From NCBI GenBank assembly GCA_002400405.1, contig DHFM01000055.1:1-27609 (forward strand): 27,609 nucleotides of DNA, written 5' to 3'. The stretch is from Candidatus Moranbacteria bacterium UBA4824 (GTDB lineage: Bacteria; Patescibacteriota; Minisyncoccia; Moranbacterales; UBA2206). Position 1 is the stretch's first letter; each line of letters starts with the position of its first letter. Below are positions 8,046-15,263 of this stretch, one piece after another. Below the pieces are notes generated by a model. That model was not told the DNA's origin and made no database searches. It saw only the letters and a program-made list of their open reading frames with translations. The translations under genes were made by a program, and so were the position numbers.

Positions 8046-9164
8046 CTAATTTTTTAAATAATCCAAAGTTTCCTGAGCGCATCTTTCCCAAGAAAATTTT
8101 TGTGCTTGTTTTATACCTTTGGAAATCAAATCTTTTCTAAGTTCTGGATTGTCCAGAATTTTTTTAATTTGTAAGGATAATTCAGCGTGATCTTTTGGCT
8201 CAAAATATAGCACTGCCTCCCCTGCCACCTCAGGAAGTGAAGAATTGTTCGCACAAATCACTGGAACGCCTGAAATGAAGGCCTCAAGCACTGGAATGCC
8301 AAAACCCTCATAGAGCGAGGGGAAACAAAAAATCTCGGCTCCGCGCATTAGATGCCCCAAATCAGCAAATTTTATTTTACCAGGAGTTATTATCTCATTT
8401 TTCACCGGACTATTTTCAATTTGCGAGAAAATTTCATCCCATAACCAAGCCTTCTCTCCAGCCAAAACTAATTTCACATCCTTATATTGCTCTTCTTTTT
8501 TTAGTTCTTCAAATGCCCTAATTAGCGTTCCAAGATTTTTTCTTGGCTGAAGAGCGCCGATATAAAAAATGTAGCGCCCTTGGATACCGAATTTATCTCT
8601 AATTTCTTGTTCTTTTCCAAGATCTCGAGCCTTATCAAAAACTTCCTTGTCAAAACCATGATTTATCACTTTGATTTTATCTGCTTTAATCTCAGGATAA
8701 AATTTCAAGATATCATTTTTGGTCGCCTCGGAAATGGCAATTATTCCATCGCTTCTTCGCACCGCCCAACCGACCAAAAGATTAAGTTTAATTAAGTCAT
8801 ATTTTCTGAAATGATCCGAAAAATATTTGAAAGCTAAATCATGAATCGTCACCACAGTTCTCATTTTTCTACTCCTAAAAAGTGGAATGTTATGCATCGG
8901 CATCCAAAGCACATCCGGCTTTTCCCAAAAAAGACTAATGCACAGGCGAATTTGCGTCCAAAAAAATGGAAAAGGAATTTTGTGAATTTCATAATTAGAA
9001 AAATTATCCGGAGTAAGTTCCGGATTGAAATTTTTTTTGTGATAAATTAGAAATTGGCTTTTTGGATCAAGTTTTCCGAAATATTTCAAAAGATTTAGGA
9101 TATAAACCCTAGTTCCATCAATTCGCGCCCAATCTAAATCCGCCGCTTGAATAGCAATACGCAT
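8046..9164 (-). CDS. GT4 family glycosyltransferase (mannosyltransferase-like)
   Basis: The 372-residue soluble GT-B enzyme is close to full family length. The N-terminal acceptor half (MRIAIQAADL to about 165) contains the HDL motif VVTIHDLAFKYF and IIAISEATKNDI. The donor half starts with FYIGALQPRKNL. It contains the ExxxxxxxE nucleotide-sugar motif, EGFGIPVLE (E286 and E294), preceded by FCFPSLY. This pattern is typical of GDP-mannose or similar GT4 transferases acting at the cytoplasmic face on lipid-linked or surface glycans; the sugar is not determined. It lies downstream of galU and rmlA in the same direction, separated from galU by the palindromic block at 9167-9246. No ribosome site is evident before the ATG. 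Confidence 0.9.
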   Translation of the reverse strand: MRIAIQAADLDWARIDGTRVYILNLLKYFGKLDPKSQFLIYHKKNFNPELTPDNFSNYEIHKIPFPFFWTQIRLCISLFWEKPDVLWMPMHNIPLFRSRKMRTVVTIHDLAFKYFSDHFRKYDLIKLNLLVGWAVRRSDGIIAISEATKNDILKFYPEIKADKIKVINHGFDKEVFDKARDLGKEQEIRDKFGIQGRYIFYIGALQPRKNLGTLIRAFEELKKEEQYKDVKLVLAGEKAWLWDEIFSQIENSPVKNEIITPGKIKFADLGHLMRGAEIFCFPSLYEGFGIPVLEAFISGVPVICANNSSLPEVAGEAVLYFEPKDHAELSLQIKKILDNPELRKDLISKGIKQAQKFSWERCAQETLDYLKN

Positions 9165-9166
9165 AT

Positions 9167-9246
9167 GCGATGCAAATCTACGAACAACATGCGAATGATG
9201 CGAACCATTTGTGGCATTCGCATGAAATTCGCATTGTTCGTATCGC
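9167..9246. repeat. Compound palindrome with ATGCGAA units
   Basis: In the gap between galU and the GT4 gene, nested inverted repeats could fold into one long interrupted hairpin. TACGAACA (9179-9186) pairs with TGTTCGTA (9235-9242). ATGCGAAT (9189-9196) pairs with ATTCGCAT (9227-9234). ATGCGAA (9198-9204) pairs with TTCGCAT (9217-9223). GCGAT (9167-9171) and ATCGC (9242-9246) frame it. No T-run follows on the minus strand, so it does not look like an ordinary terminator. It may be a repeat element, a processing site or a regulator of the downstream glycosyltransferase. Confidence 0.6.
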
Positions 9247-9256
9247 TACTAATTAA

Positions 9257-10120
9257 TTATATTTTTAGAGTTTTTAGATAATCATCCAGATCATTTTTTA
9301 TATCTTCTCTTTCATATGCATAGGCTAAAATGGCCTTTAGATAATTCAGAGGATCACCGGTTGTCATCCATTCCCCACCTTCAACTTTCTTGGCCATAAA
9401 TTTCCCACCATTTTTCACATAAGTTCGAATAGCATCCACTATCCAAAGCTCATTGCCCTTGCCAAGCGCTGTATTTTTCAAAACATCAATAATATTTTGA
9501 TCCAGAATCATTCTGCCAAAATCAGCTAAATTAGATGGGGATTCTTCAATTGAAGGCTTTTCAATAATATCTTCAATTTGCATTGTTCCTTCTTTCAATT
9601 TTACAATTCCATAACGATTAACAGTTTCTTTGGGAACTTCTTGCACACCAATCATTAAATTTCCGTTTTCATTATAATCATCCACCATCTGTTTAGTAAA
9701 AGAAGTTTTTGATTTTACAAGATCATCGCCCCAAACAAAAACAAAAGGTTCATCATCCACAAGACTTGCTGCACTAAGCACCGGTGTTCCATTGCCATAA
9801 GGTCCTTTTTGACGAACATAGATAAAATTAGCCATTTCTGGAATTTTTTTGACTTCCTTAGCTAAATCTGCTTTGCCAGATTTTTCTAAATCATTTTCCA
9901 GCGCCCAAGTATGATCAAAATGATCTTCCAGAGGTTTTTTATCCCAGCGGGTAACAAATATTATATCTTCAATTCCTGCCTCGACCAATTCTTCCACCAC
10001 TAATTGAATAATTGGCTTATCCACGATTGGAAGCATTTCTTTTGGCATTGATTTTGTCGCTGGCAAAAGCCTAGTTCCAGAACCTGCCACCGCAATAATC
10101 GCCTTTTTTATCTTGCTCAT
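9257..10120 (-). CDS. galU: UTP-glucose-1-phosphate uridylyltransferase
   Basis: GalU makes UDP-glucose from UTP and glucose-1-phosphate in the cytoplasm. The 287-residue length is normal. The N-terminus has the nucleotide-binding signature AVAGSGTRLLPATK (residues 10-23) and PKEMLPIVDKP. The metal and substrate motifs follow: WGDD at 130-133, EKP at 187-189 and a C-terminal WMTTGDPLNYLKA segment. The uridine-binding loop reads QKGPYGNGTPVL, where many GalU proteins have a GLGHAV-type core; this is a variation, not an obvious loss. The gene lies between rmlA and a GT4 enzyme. The leader is A/T-rich (AAAATTTATG) without a Shine-Dalgarno sequence, and a striking dyad at 10143-10168 lies just upstream. 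Confidence 0.95.
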   Translation of the reverse strand: MSKIKKAIIAVAGSGTRLLPATKSMPKEMLPIVDKPIIQLVVEELVEAGIEDIIFVTRWDKKPLEDHFDHTWALENDLEKSGKADLAKEVKKIPEMANFIYVRQKGPYGNGTPVLSAASLVDDEPFVFVWGDDLVKSKTSFTKQMVDDYNENGNLMIGVQEVPKETVNRYGIVKLKEGTMQIEDIIEKPSIEESPSNLADFGRMILDQNIIDVLKNTALGKGNELWIVDAIRTYVKNGGKFMAKKVEGGEWMTTGDPLNYLKAILAYAYEREDIKNDLDDYLKTLKI

Positions 10121-10142
10121 AAATTTTATAATCTATTTTTTT

Positions 10143-10168
10143 ACTACAGTATACTGTAATACTGTAGT
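10143..10168. promoter_or_regulatory. Overlapping dyads upstream of galU (operator or hairpin)
   Basis: A perfect 10-bp inverted repeat, ACTACAGTAT and ATACTGTAGT, is separated by 6 nt. Its left arm also overlaps a perfect 14-bp palindrome, TACAGTATACTGTA (10145-10158). It ends 22 bp before the galU start on the minus strand. It lacks the 3' T-run of a terminator in the direction of galU transcription. The overlapping half-sites suggest a repressor operator or alternative RNA hairpins. Confidence 0.55.
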
Positions 10169-10188
10169 GTTTTAAATATAAAAAATTA

Positions 10189-10986
10189 TTAAATCAATCT
10201 TTTTTTGGCAATTGATTTTAATTCTTCGTTAAATTCTAAGATTGCCTTGTCAATTATTGGATCAAATTTTTTGTAAATCTCTTTTTCTTTAACAATATTA
10301 CCAGCTTCCAAAAGAGTATCGAATGTTCCAGCATCCAACCAGGCACCAGAAAATGTGCTCACTTCCAACTCGCCTTTTTCCAAATAATAATTATGCAGTG
10401 ATGTTATTTCCTTTTCTCCTCGCTCCGACGGAATCACATTCTTGGCTGCCTCTGACACTCGATTATCAAAAATATAAAGTCCTGGGATAGCATAATCACT
10501 GATCCAATTTTCAGGTTTCTCTACAATTTCCACTGCCTTATTATTCTCATCAAATTTCACCACACCATAACGTTCCGGATCGGGAACTTTTTTGGCAAAT
10601 ATTTTTCCGCCAAATTTGAAATTTTTAATATCTTTGGAAAAATCATCTTCGAAAATATTATCCCCTAAAATCATCGCCACATTACCTTTATCGATAAATT
10701 CCTCTCCTAAAACAAAAGCTTCTGCCAAACCTTTTGGCAATTTTTGCACCTTAAAATCAATATGGATGTCATATTTTTCAAAAATTGAACCCAAAAGATT
10801 CAGGTATTGCCCACTGTGTTCCGGCGCTACTATGATCAAAATATCTTTTATCCCAGCCTTAATAAGCGTATTTAGTGAATAGAAAATCATCTGTCGGTCA
10901 TAAACCGGCAAAAGTTGCTTAGAAGTTGTGGCAGTGAGCGGAAAAAGCCTTGTGGCTGTTCCACCCGAGAGAATTATTCCTTTCAT
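10189..10986 (-). CDS. rmlA: Glucose-1-phosphate thymidylyltransferase
   Basis: RmlA/RfbA makes dTDP-glucose, the first step toward dTDP-rhamnose. The N-terminal signature GGTATRLFPLT..TSKQLLPVYD (residues 8-30) is clear. It differs from the common GGxGTR by an alanine at residue 11. QKLPKGLAEAF (81-91), LGDN at 107-110, RYGVV at 139-143 and EKPENW at 157-162 match the family, as does GAWLDAGTFDTLLEA in the C-terminal part. At 265 residues it is slightly shorter than enterobacterial RmlA (about 290). The next pathway enzymes rmlB and rmlC are not in the window, while rmlD is 4.3 kb away on the same strand. There is no Shine-Dalgarno sequence; the leader is AAAATTTATG, as for galU. Confidence 0.92.
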   Translation of the reverse strand: MKGIILSGGTATRLFPLTATTSKQLLPVYDRQMIFYSLNTLIKAGIKDILIIVAPEHSGQYLNLLGSIFEKYDIHIDFKVQKLPKGLAEAFVLGEEFIDKGNVAMILGDNIFEDDFSKDIKNFKFGGKIFAKKVPDPERYGVVKFDENNKAVEIVEKPENWISDYAIPGLYIFDNRVSEAAKNVIPSERGEKEITSLHNYYLEKGELEVSTFSGAWLDAGTFDTLLEAGNIVKEKEIYKKFDPIIDKAILEFNEELKSIAKKRLI

Positions 10987-11063
10987 AAATTTTAACTTAA
11001 AATATTATTTGTCTGATTTATGCAGATATTCTACCATTTTTTTCAGATATTTGGAAATTTTTA

Positions 11064-11801
11064 TCACATCCAAACATTCTCAATATTATTCCTATCCCGT
11101 TCCCACATCTTCGGATTAATTTTAATATATTCACGAATTTTCTGTAATGATTCATCCTTGCGAATTATATGATCATAAAATCGTGATTGCCAAGCAAAAG
11201 TGATTGATTTTAATTGTTTTTTAATTTCAAACGAACATCTGCCCTTATACCAGCGAATAACATTCGCCAACGAACTTGCATTCAGCATTGAATTATTTTC
11301 CCCCGTAACCCCACCCAATTTCTTTTTCTCTGTAGAGACGCGATTTATCGCGTCTCCTGTATTTATCGCGTCTCCCTTTGCATTTGTATCTTGATTCATA
11401 ACGTCTTCTGCATTTATCACGTCTTGTGTTGTAATCGCGTCTCCCATATTTATTGCCTCTTGGGTAATTGCATTATTTGTGGTGCTACATTTAGTCGCGA
11501 TAAATCGCGCCTCTACATTTGTTTTATTTTTATCTATTTCTAAAATTCCATGAATATGATTGGGCATTATTTGATATGTATCCAAATTCACAAATGGAAA
11601 ATATTTTGGAATTTCTTGCCAAAATTGATCAACAATTTTTCCTATTTCATTCAAAATCATTTGACTATTTTCTATTTTTCCAAATAATTCCTCCCTACCT
11701 TTCGTGCAAATCGTCACAAAATACATTCCATTTTGGGAATAATCATAATTCTGTAATCTGGCGGATTTGATTTTATATTTGTCTTTGAATTTTTCAGACA
11801 T
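11064..11801 (-). CDS. REP-associated tyrosine transposase (RAYT, Y1_Tnp family)
   Basis: The 245-residue single-strand transposase is of the IS200/IS605-related Y1 type. It has the typical N-terminus (ARLQNYDYSQNGMYFVTICTKGRE), the HUH metal motif MPNHIHGI (H82 and H84) and a C-terminal WQSRFYDHIIRKDESLQKIREYIKINP, whose Y225 is the likely nucleophile. RAYTs are single-copy enzymes thought to spread palindromic REP sequences. Residues about 95-156 are not part of the normal fold: they are low-complexity (repeated DAIN, DVIN) and are encoded by in-frame REP-type repeats (11333-11516). A second block of the same repeats lies directly upstream of the start. The catalytic core is intact, so the enzyme may still work with an expanded loop. 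Confidence 0.9.
   Translation of the reverse strand: MSEKFKDKYKIKSARLQNYDYSQNGMYFVTICTKGREELFGKIENSQMILNEIGKIVDQFWQEIPKYFPFVNLDTYQIMPNHIHGILEIDKNKTNVEARFIATKCSTTNNAITQEAINMGDAITTQDVINAEDVMNQDTNAKGDAINTGDAINRVSTEKKKLGGVTGENNSMLNASSLANVIRWYKGRCSFEIKKQLKSITFAWQSRFYDHIIRKDESLQKIREYIKINPKMWERDRNNIENVWM
11333..11516. repeat. REP-like palindromes and degenerate tandem units inside the RAYT gene
   Basis: The block begins with a perfect 10-bp-arm palindrome (GAGACGCGAT, TT, ATCGCGTCTC at 11335-11356). It continues as degenerate units of about 18 nt with an ATCGCGTCT core and ends with a second, inverted palindrome (GCGATAAATCGC around 11497-11508). Read on the minus strand it stays open and encodes the loop between the HUH half and the tyrosine half of the transposase. 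Confidence 0.85.
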
Positions 11802-11815
11802 TTTTTATTATATTC

Positions 11816-11960
11816 TGTAGAGACGCGATTTATCGCGTCTTCTGTATTCATCGCGTCTTTGTTTGCAATCGCATCTTGTGTTTATAATCGCGTCTTTGCA
11901 TTTATCGCATATTGCATTTGTAATCACATCTTGTATTTATAATCTTATTTTGTGTGATAT
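11816..11960. repeat. Second REP-like array between the RAYT and the 650-aa gene
   Basis: It starts with the same palindrome (GAGACGCGAT, TT, ATCGCGTCT at 11820-11840). About seven units of 17-19 nt follow, each beginning ATCGCGTCTT or a decayed version (ATCGCATCTT, ATCACATCTT, ATCTTATTTT). The units become progressively less conserved moving away from the palindrome. The layout mirrors the array inside the RAYT gene, with the palindrome first and the tandem half-sites trailing. Confidence 0.85.
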
Positions 11961-11963
11961 TTT

Positions 11964-13916
11964 CTATTTTGTTGTATATTTTTTAACACCCACCTTAAAA
12001 CCACGAATTATAGACGCTAAATTTTTTGATTGTGGACCAAACATATTGCCCCTTTTATTTTGTAGAAACGAAAAACAAAATTCACTGTGTGCACTCCACC
12101 TAATCGACGGACTGGCAACCCTACCATCAAGTACGAGCTCATCGCCAACCCTGTGCAAGGCGAAAACATCCAGATTGCCATCGCGATCTCTAATTTGTTT
12201 CATAGCAATTAACATACATTCTCGACTTCTTTCTTGCAGCCGCAAATGCGGACCAACTTCTGTTGGGCATAATTCCAACCCTATTTTTTTCGCTTTTTCA
12301 TATATTTCATCAGTAGTTACTACACTATTTGGAAAACCTAATTGTTTAGCAGTGAATCGCACCAAATTGTATTTTTCTTTTTCTTGGCTAAATTGTGTTT
12401 TATACAGAATATCTTTTCCACCATCAGAAAGATGCATATTTTTATCCCTGAGCTCTTTCTCTGCTTTTTCTGGAGAATTGATGCTTGGATCAGTTTCCAG
12501 TTCTCGCATAAATATTTTTTTGTCAGGAAATGATTCGTATAAATGAGAAACATTAGGATAATTTTTGATGGTTTGAAAAATTTCTATGTTCCATTCTCCA
12601 ATATACACTTTAGTGTTTTCATTAATATCTTCCGGTTTATTGGCAACTTGCTTTTGCTCGCATTCAAGAATAGTTAGCTTATCATCTTCTATATTTCTTT
12701 TTTTTCGGATTTCTTTTATCCTCGGATCTTCATTATACCCAAAGCCTTGAATTTTATCATCTATTTCATACAAAAATATTAATTCTTCTTTGGTCAGTTC
12801 TTGATTAGTTTTAATTTTCTTTTCAATTTCAGTGAGTTTTTTCATATCTTCAGTTTTCTTTTCATATTCTTTGCCATCAGGAAATTCTGTTAGCTTTTCC
12901 TTAACTATATCATTTACATAAGGATCCAAATTTTGTTCATGAGCGATACCTCGCACTTCGGCAATTCTTCCTTCTTGCATTCGAATAGCCACTCGAGGAA
13001 TAGTTGGTTTTTTGTTTTCATCATATGAATAATAGACATAGAAATCCCCGTCTTTAAGTTGAGCTTGCGCAGTTGATTCTCCGGCTGTGCACCAACCAGT
13101 GCCGTGACCCTGAAGAGATTCCACTAGAGGCAAATGATTTGAGCCTTGTTCATATTTTTTCCATTCACCCTCCGTGTTAGCTAATAATTCTTTGGAAGCT
13201 GGTGTCACTTTCTCAATTGCCCAAGCATAAAGTTTTGGAAAATTTTCATTCTGAAGAAATTTTTCAAATTCTTTTTTTCCTTCTTCATCATTAAAATCAA
13301 AGCCTATCTCTTCTTTTTTATATTTTTTTTCAACTGCATCCAAAACATAGGCCAAGGCTTCGCGATCCAGATCAGGAAAAGGTTTGGTAGTGCCTTTGGA
13401 TCTTTTGGTAAATTGCTTTTTTTCTTTGTCATACTCTCCCATTCCCAAAATACTTCTAAAAGACCAGTATTTCAACCAGTCCGGATATGGGACTTCTTGA
13501 TTATCAGTAGAAGTAAGATAATTTATCCAATTATCCAGTGAGCTTCTTTGGTCAGAAATTATCACTTCCGTATGCTGATTCCTTATCTCGTCTGTAATTT
13601 CAATATCGCCATGACCTTGCTCCCTAGCAATTCTTTTTTGGTTTTCAAAAAAACTTTCTGGAATATCTTGAGGCTTAATGACAAAGTTATCATAAAGAGT
13701 AGGTTTCAGAAGATTTAAATTCCTCTCTCTCCTATCTTCATTGGGATGCCCTTCTCTCTTTGCAGGATTAACAACGTTTTCTAACCGATTAAGATAATTT
13801 TGAATTTGATCTTCGGGATTGTTAGGAATTTTTTCTTTTGAAAATTTGGCTGCTGATTTTACTTCCGGAGAATTGTGTAGATTATATTTTTGTTTGAGGA
13901 AGTTCGGGTTTTCCAT
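11964..13916 (-). CDS. Large uncharacterised protein with WCT motif (PcfJ-like segment)
   Basis: This 650-residue soluble protein has no signal peptide or membrane helix. The most conserved-looking block is LPLVESLQGHGTGWCTAGEST (about residues 262-282) followed by DFYVYYSYDENKKPTIPRVAIRM and IAEVRGIAHEQNLDPY. The G-x-x-WCTA pattern followed by a beta-strand and an ixEVRG segment recalls PcfJ-like proteins of plasmids and phages. The middle (about 350-440) is charged and helical. A C-terminal module starts CPTEVGPHLRLQ (550-561) and continues IAMKQIRDRDGNLDVFALHRVG and W607; I recall this from many Parcubacteria hypothetical proteins. No function can be assigned. The start is 16 bp downstream of glyA, and the REP array lies directly after its stop. 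Confidence 0.7.
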   Translation of the reverse strand: MENPNFLKQKYNLHNSPEVKSAAKFSKEKIPNNPEDQIQNYLNRLENVVNPAKREGHPNEDRRERNLNLLKPTLYDNFVIKPQDIPESFFENQKRIAREQGHGDIEITDEIRNQHTEVIISDQRSSLDNWINYLTSTDNQEVPYPDWLKYWSFRSILGMGEYDKEKKQFTKRSKGTTKPFPDLDREALAYVLDAVEKKYKKEEIGFDFNDEEGKKEFEKFLQNENFPKLYAWAIEKVTPASKELLANTEGEWKKYEQGSNHLPLVESLQGHGTGWCTAGESTAQAQLKDGDFYVYYSYDENKKPTIPRVAIRMQEGRIAEVRGIAHEQNLDPYVNDIVKEKLTEFPDGKEYEKKTEDMKKLTEIEKKIKTNQELTKEELIFLYEIDDKIQGFGYNEDPRIKEIRKKRNIEDDKLTILECEQKQVANKPEDINENTKVYIGEWNIEIFQTIKNYPNVSHLYESFPDKKIFMRELETDPSINSPEKAEKELRDKNMHLSDGGKDILYKTQFSQEKEKYNLVRFTAKQLGFPNSVVTTDEIYEKAKKIGLELCPTEVGPHLRLQERSRECMLIAMKQIRDRDGNLDVFALHRVGDELVLDGRVASPSIRWSAHSEFCFSFLQNKRGNMFGPQSKNLASIIRGFKVGVKKYTTK

Positions 13917-13932
13917 AAACTTATATTATATT

Positions 13933-15168
13933 TTAAGAGTAAATTGGAAACTTTTTACAAAGCTTAATAACTTCGCTATGAATTTTCTTTAGTTCTTTTT
14001 TATTGTCTTTATTTTCAATAGCGTCCTTTATCCATTTGGAAATAATTTTAATTTCTTTTTCTTTCATCCCACGAGTGGTGATAGCTGGCACGCCGATTCG
14101 AATGCCACTTGGATCCATTGGATTTCGAGTGTCATTTGGAATCATATTCTTGTTAAGCGAAATTCCAATTTCGTCCAAGGCTTCTTGAGCCTCTTTCCCG
14201 CTCACGCCCTTTGAACCCCAAACGTCCACTAGCACCATATGATTGTCCGTTCCACCAAAACAAATGTCAAATCCATATTTTTGAAGTTCTTGTTCCAAAA
14301 TTTTAGCATTCTTTATCGTTTGAACGGCATATTTTTTGAAAGCTGGCTTCAAAGCTTCGCCAAATGCCACCGCTTTAGCGGCAATATTATTTTCATGCGG
14401 ACCACCCTGAAAACCAGGAAAAGTGGCTTTGTCAATCGCCTTGGCATATTTTTCTTTGCACATAATCATTCCACCACGCGGACCACGCAAAGTTTTGTGA
14501 GTTGTAGTGGTCACAATATCAAAATATGGCACTGGATTTGGCAGAGCTTTTCCCGCAATTAGTCCCGCAATATGTGCAATATCAAACATAGTTATCGCTC
14601 CAACTTTTTTGGCGATAGCTTGAAATTTTTTATAATCCAATTGTCTTGTATAAGCTGAGAAACCCGCCAAAATCATTTTTGGTTTTTCGCGGATAGCCAT
14701 TTTTTCCAACTCCTTATAATCTATTTTCCCCGAAGCATCTGTTTTATATCTAACAAAATTATATATCTTAGCGCTAAGCGTCACAGGATGACCATGCGTC
14801 AAATGCCCACCGTGCGCCAAATCCATCCCCAAAACCTTGTCTCTTGGTTGAAGAACTGCGCTATACGCAATCATATTGGCTGGGGCGCCAGAAAGTGGCT
14901 GAACATTCACATGCTCCGCGCCAAAAATCTTTTTCGCTCGAGCGATGGCCAAACTTTCCACCACATCAGTATATTCTTGACCGCCATAATAACGGTGCCC
15001 CGGATAACCTTCACTATATTTATTAGTAAAAACAGACCCTAGTGCTTCCAAAACTGCCGGAGATACATAATTTTCACTCGCAATCATCTCCATGCCTTCT
15101 TGTTGGCGCTTGAGCTCCCCCATGATTGCCTCATACACTTTCGGATCTTGCTTTTTAATATTTTTCAT
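13933..15168 (-). CDS. glyA: Serine hydroxymethyltransferase
   Basis: This PLP enzyme interconverts serine and glycine, producing methylene-tetrahydrofolate in the cytoplasm. At 411 residues it is full length. The N-terminal EGMEMIASENYVSPAVLEALGS and GYPGHRYYGG motifs are present. LAHGGHLTHG (117-126) and DIAHIAGLIAG lead to the PLP-binding lysine in TTTTHKTLRGPRGG (K225). The C-terminal GVPAITTRGMKE segment is also canonical. No frameshift or insertion is seen. The upstream leader contains interleaved inverted repeats (15176-15262), and no Shine-Dalgarno sequence precedes the ATG. Confidence 0.97.
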   Translation of the reverse strand: MKNIKKQDPKVYEAIMGELKRQQEGMEMIASENYVSPAVLEALGSVFTNKYSEGYPGHRYYGGQEYTDVVESLAIARAKKIFGAEHVNVQPLSGAPANMIAYSAVLQPRDKVLGMDLAHGGHLTHGHPVTLSAKIYNFVRYKTDASGKIDYKELEKMAIREKPKMILAGFSAYTRQLDYKKFQAIAKKVGAITMFDIAHIAGLIAGKALPNPVPYFDIVTTTTHKTLRGPRGGMIMCKEKYAKAIDKATFPGFQGGPHENNIAAKAVAFGEALKPAFKKYAVQTIKNAKILEQELQKYGFDICFGGTDNHMVLVDVWGSKGVSGKEAQEALDEIGISLNKNMIPNDTRNPMDPSGIRIGVPAITTRGMKEKEIKIISKWIKDAIENKDNKKELKKIHSEVIKLCKKFPIYS

Positions 15169-15175
15169 GTGTTTT

Positions 15176-15262
15176 CTTTACGAATTACTAATTTAATTAC
15201 TAATATACAAATGTACGAATTTCTTATTAGTATATTCGTACTTAATTCATAATTAGTAAAGA
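15176..15262. repeat. Interleaved inverted repeats (TTACTAAT / TACGAATT family) upstream of glyA
   Basis: Two 8-bp inverted repeats are interleaved in an A-B-A'-B' order. TACTAATA (15198-15205) pairs with TATTAGTA (15225-15232). GTACGAAT (15213-15220) pairs with ATTCGTAC (15234-15241). This order is that of a pseudoknot. An outer pair starts at CTTTAC (15176) and ends at GTAAAG (15261). The right end (AATTAGTAAAGA) is shared with the repeat at 24829-24916, so this belongs to a dispersed intergenic repeat family. Confidence 0.6.
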
Positions 15263-15263
15263 T

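Noticed and set aside
11335..11356. CRISPR repeat or terminator
   Set aside because: The units are degenerate, have no unique spacers of regular length and lie inside an open frame; the palindrome is followed by more repeat, not a T-run.
11863..12546. Plus-strand open frame of 227 codons opposite the 650-aa gene
   Set aside because: It begins in the REP array and runs antisense to the conserved C-terminal module; composition (Ser/Leu/Ile/Cys) indicates a shadow.
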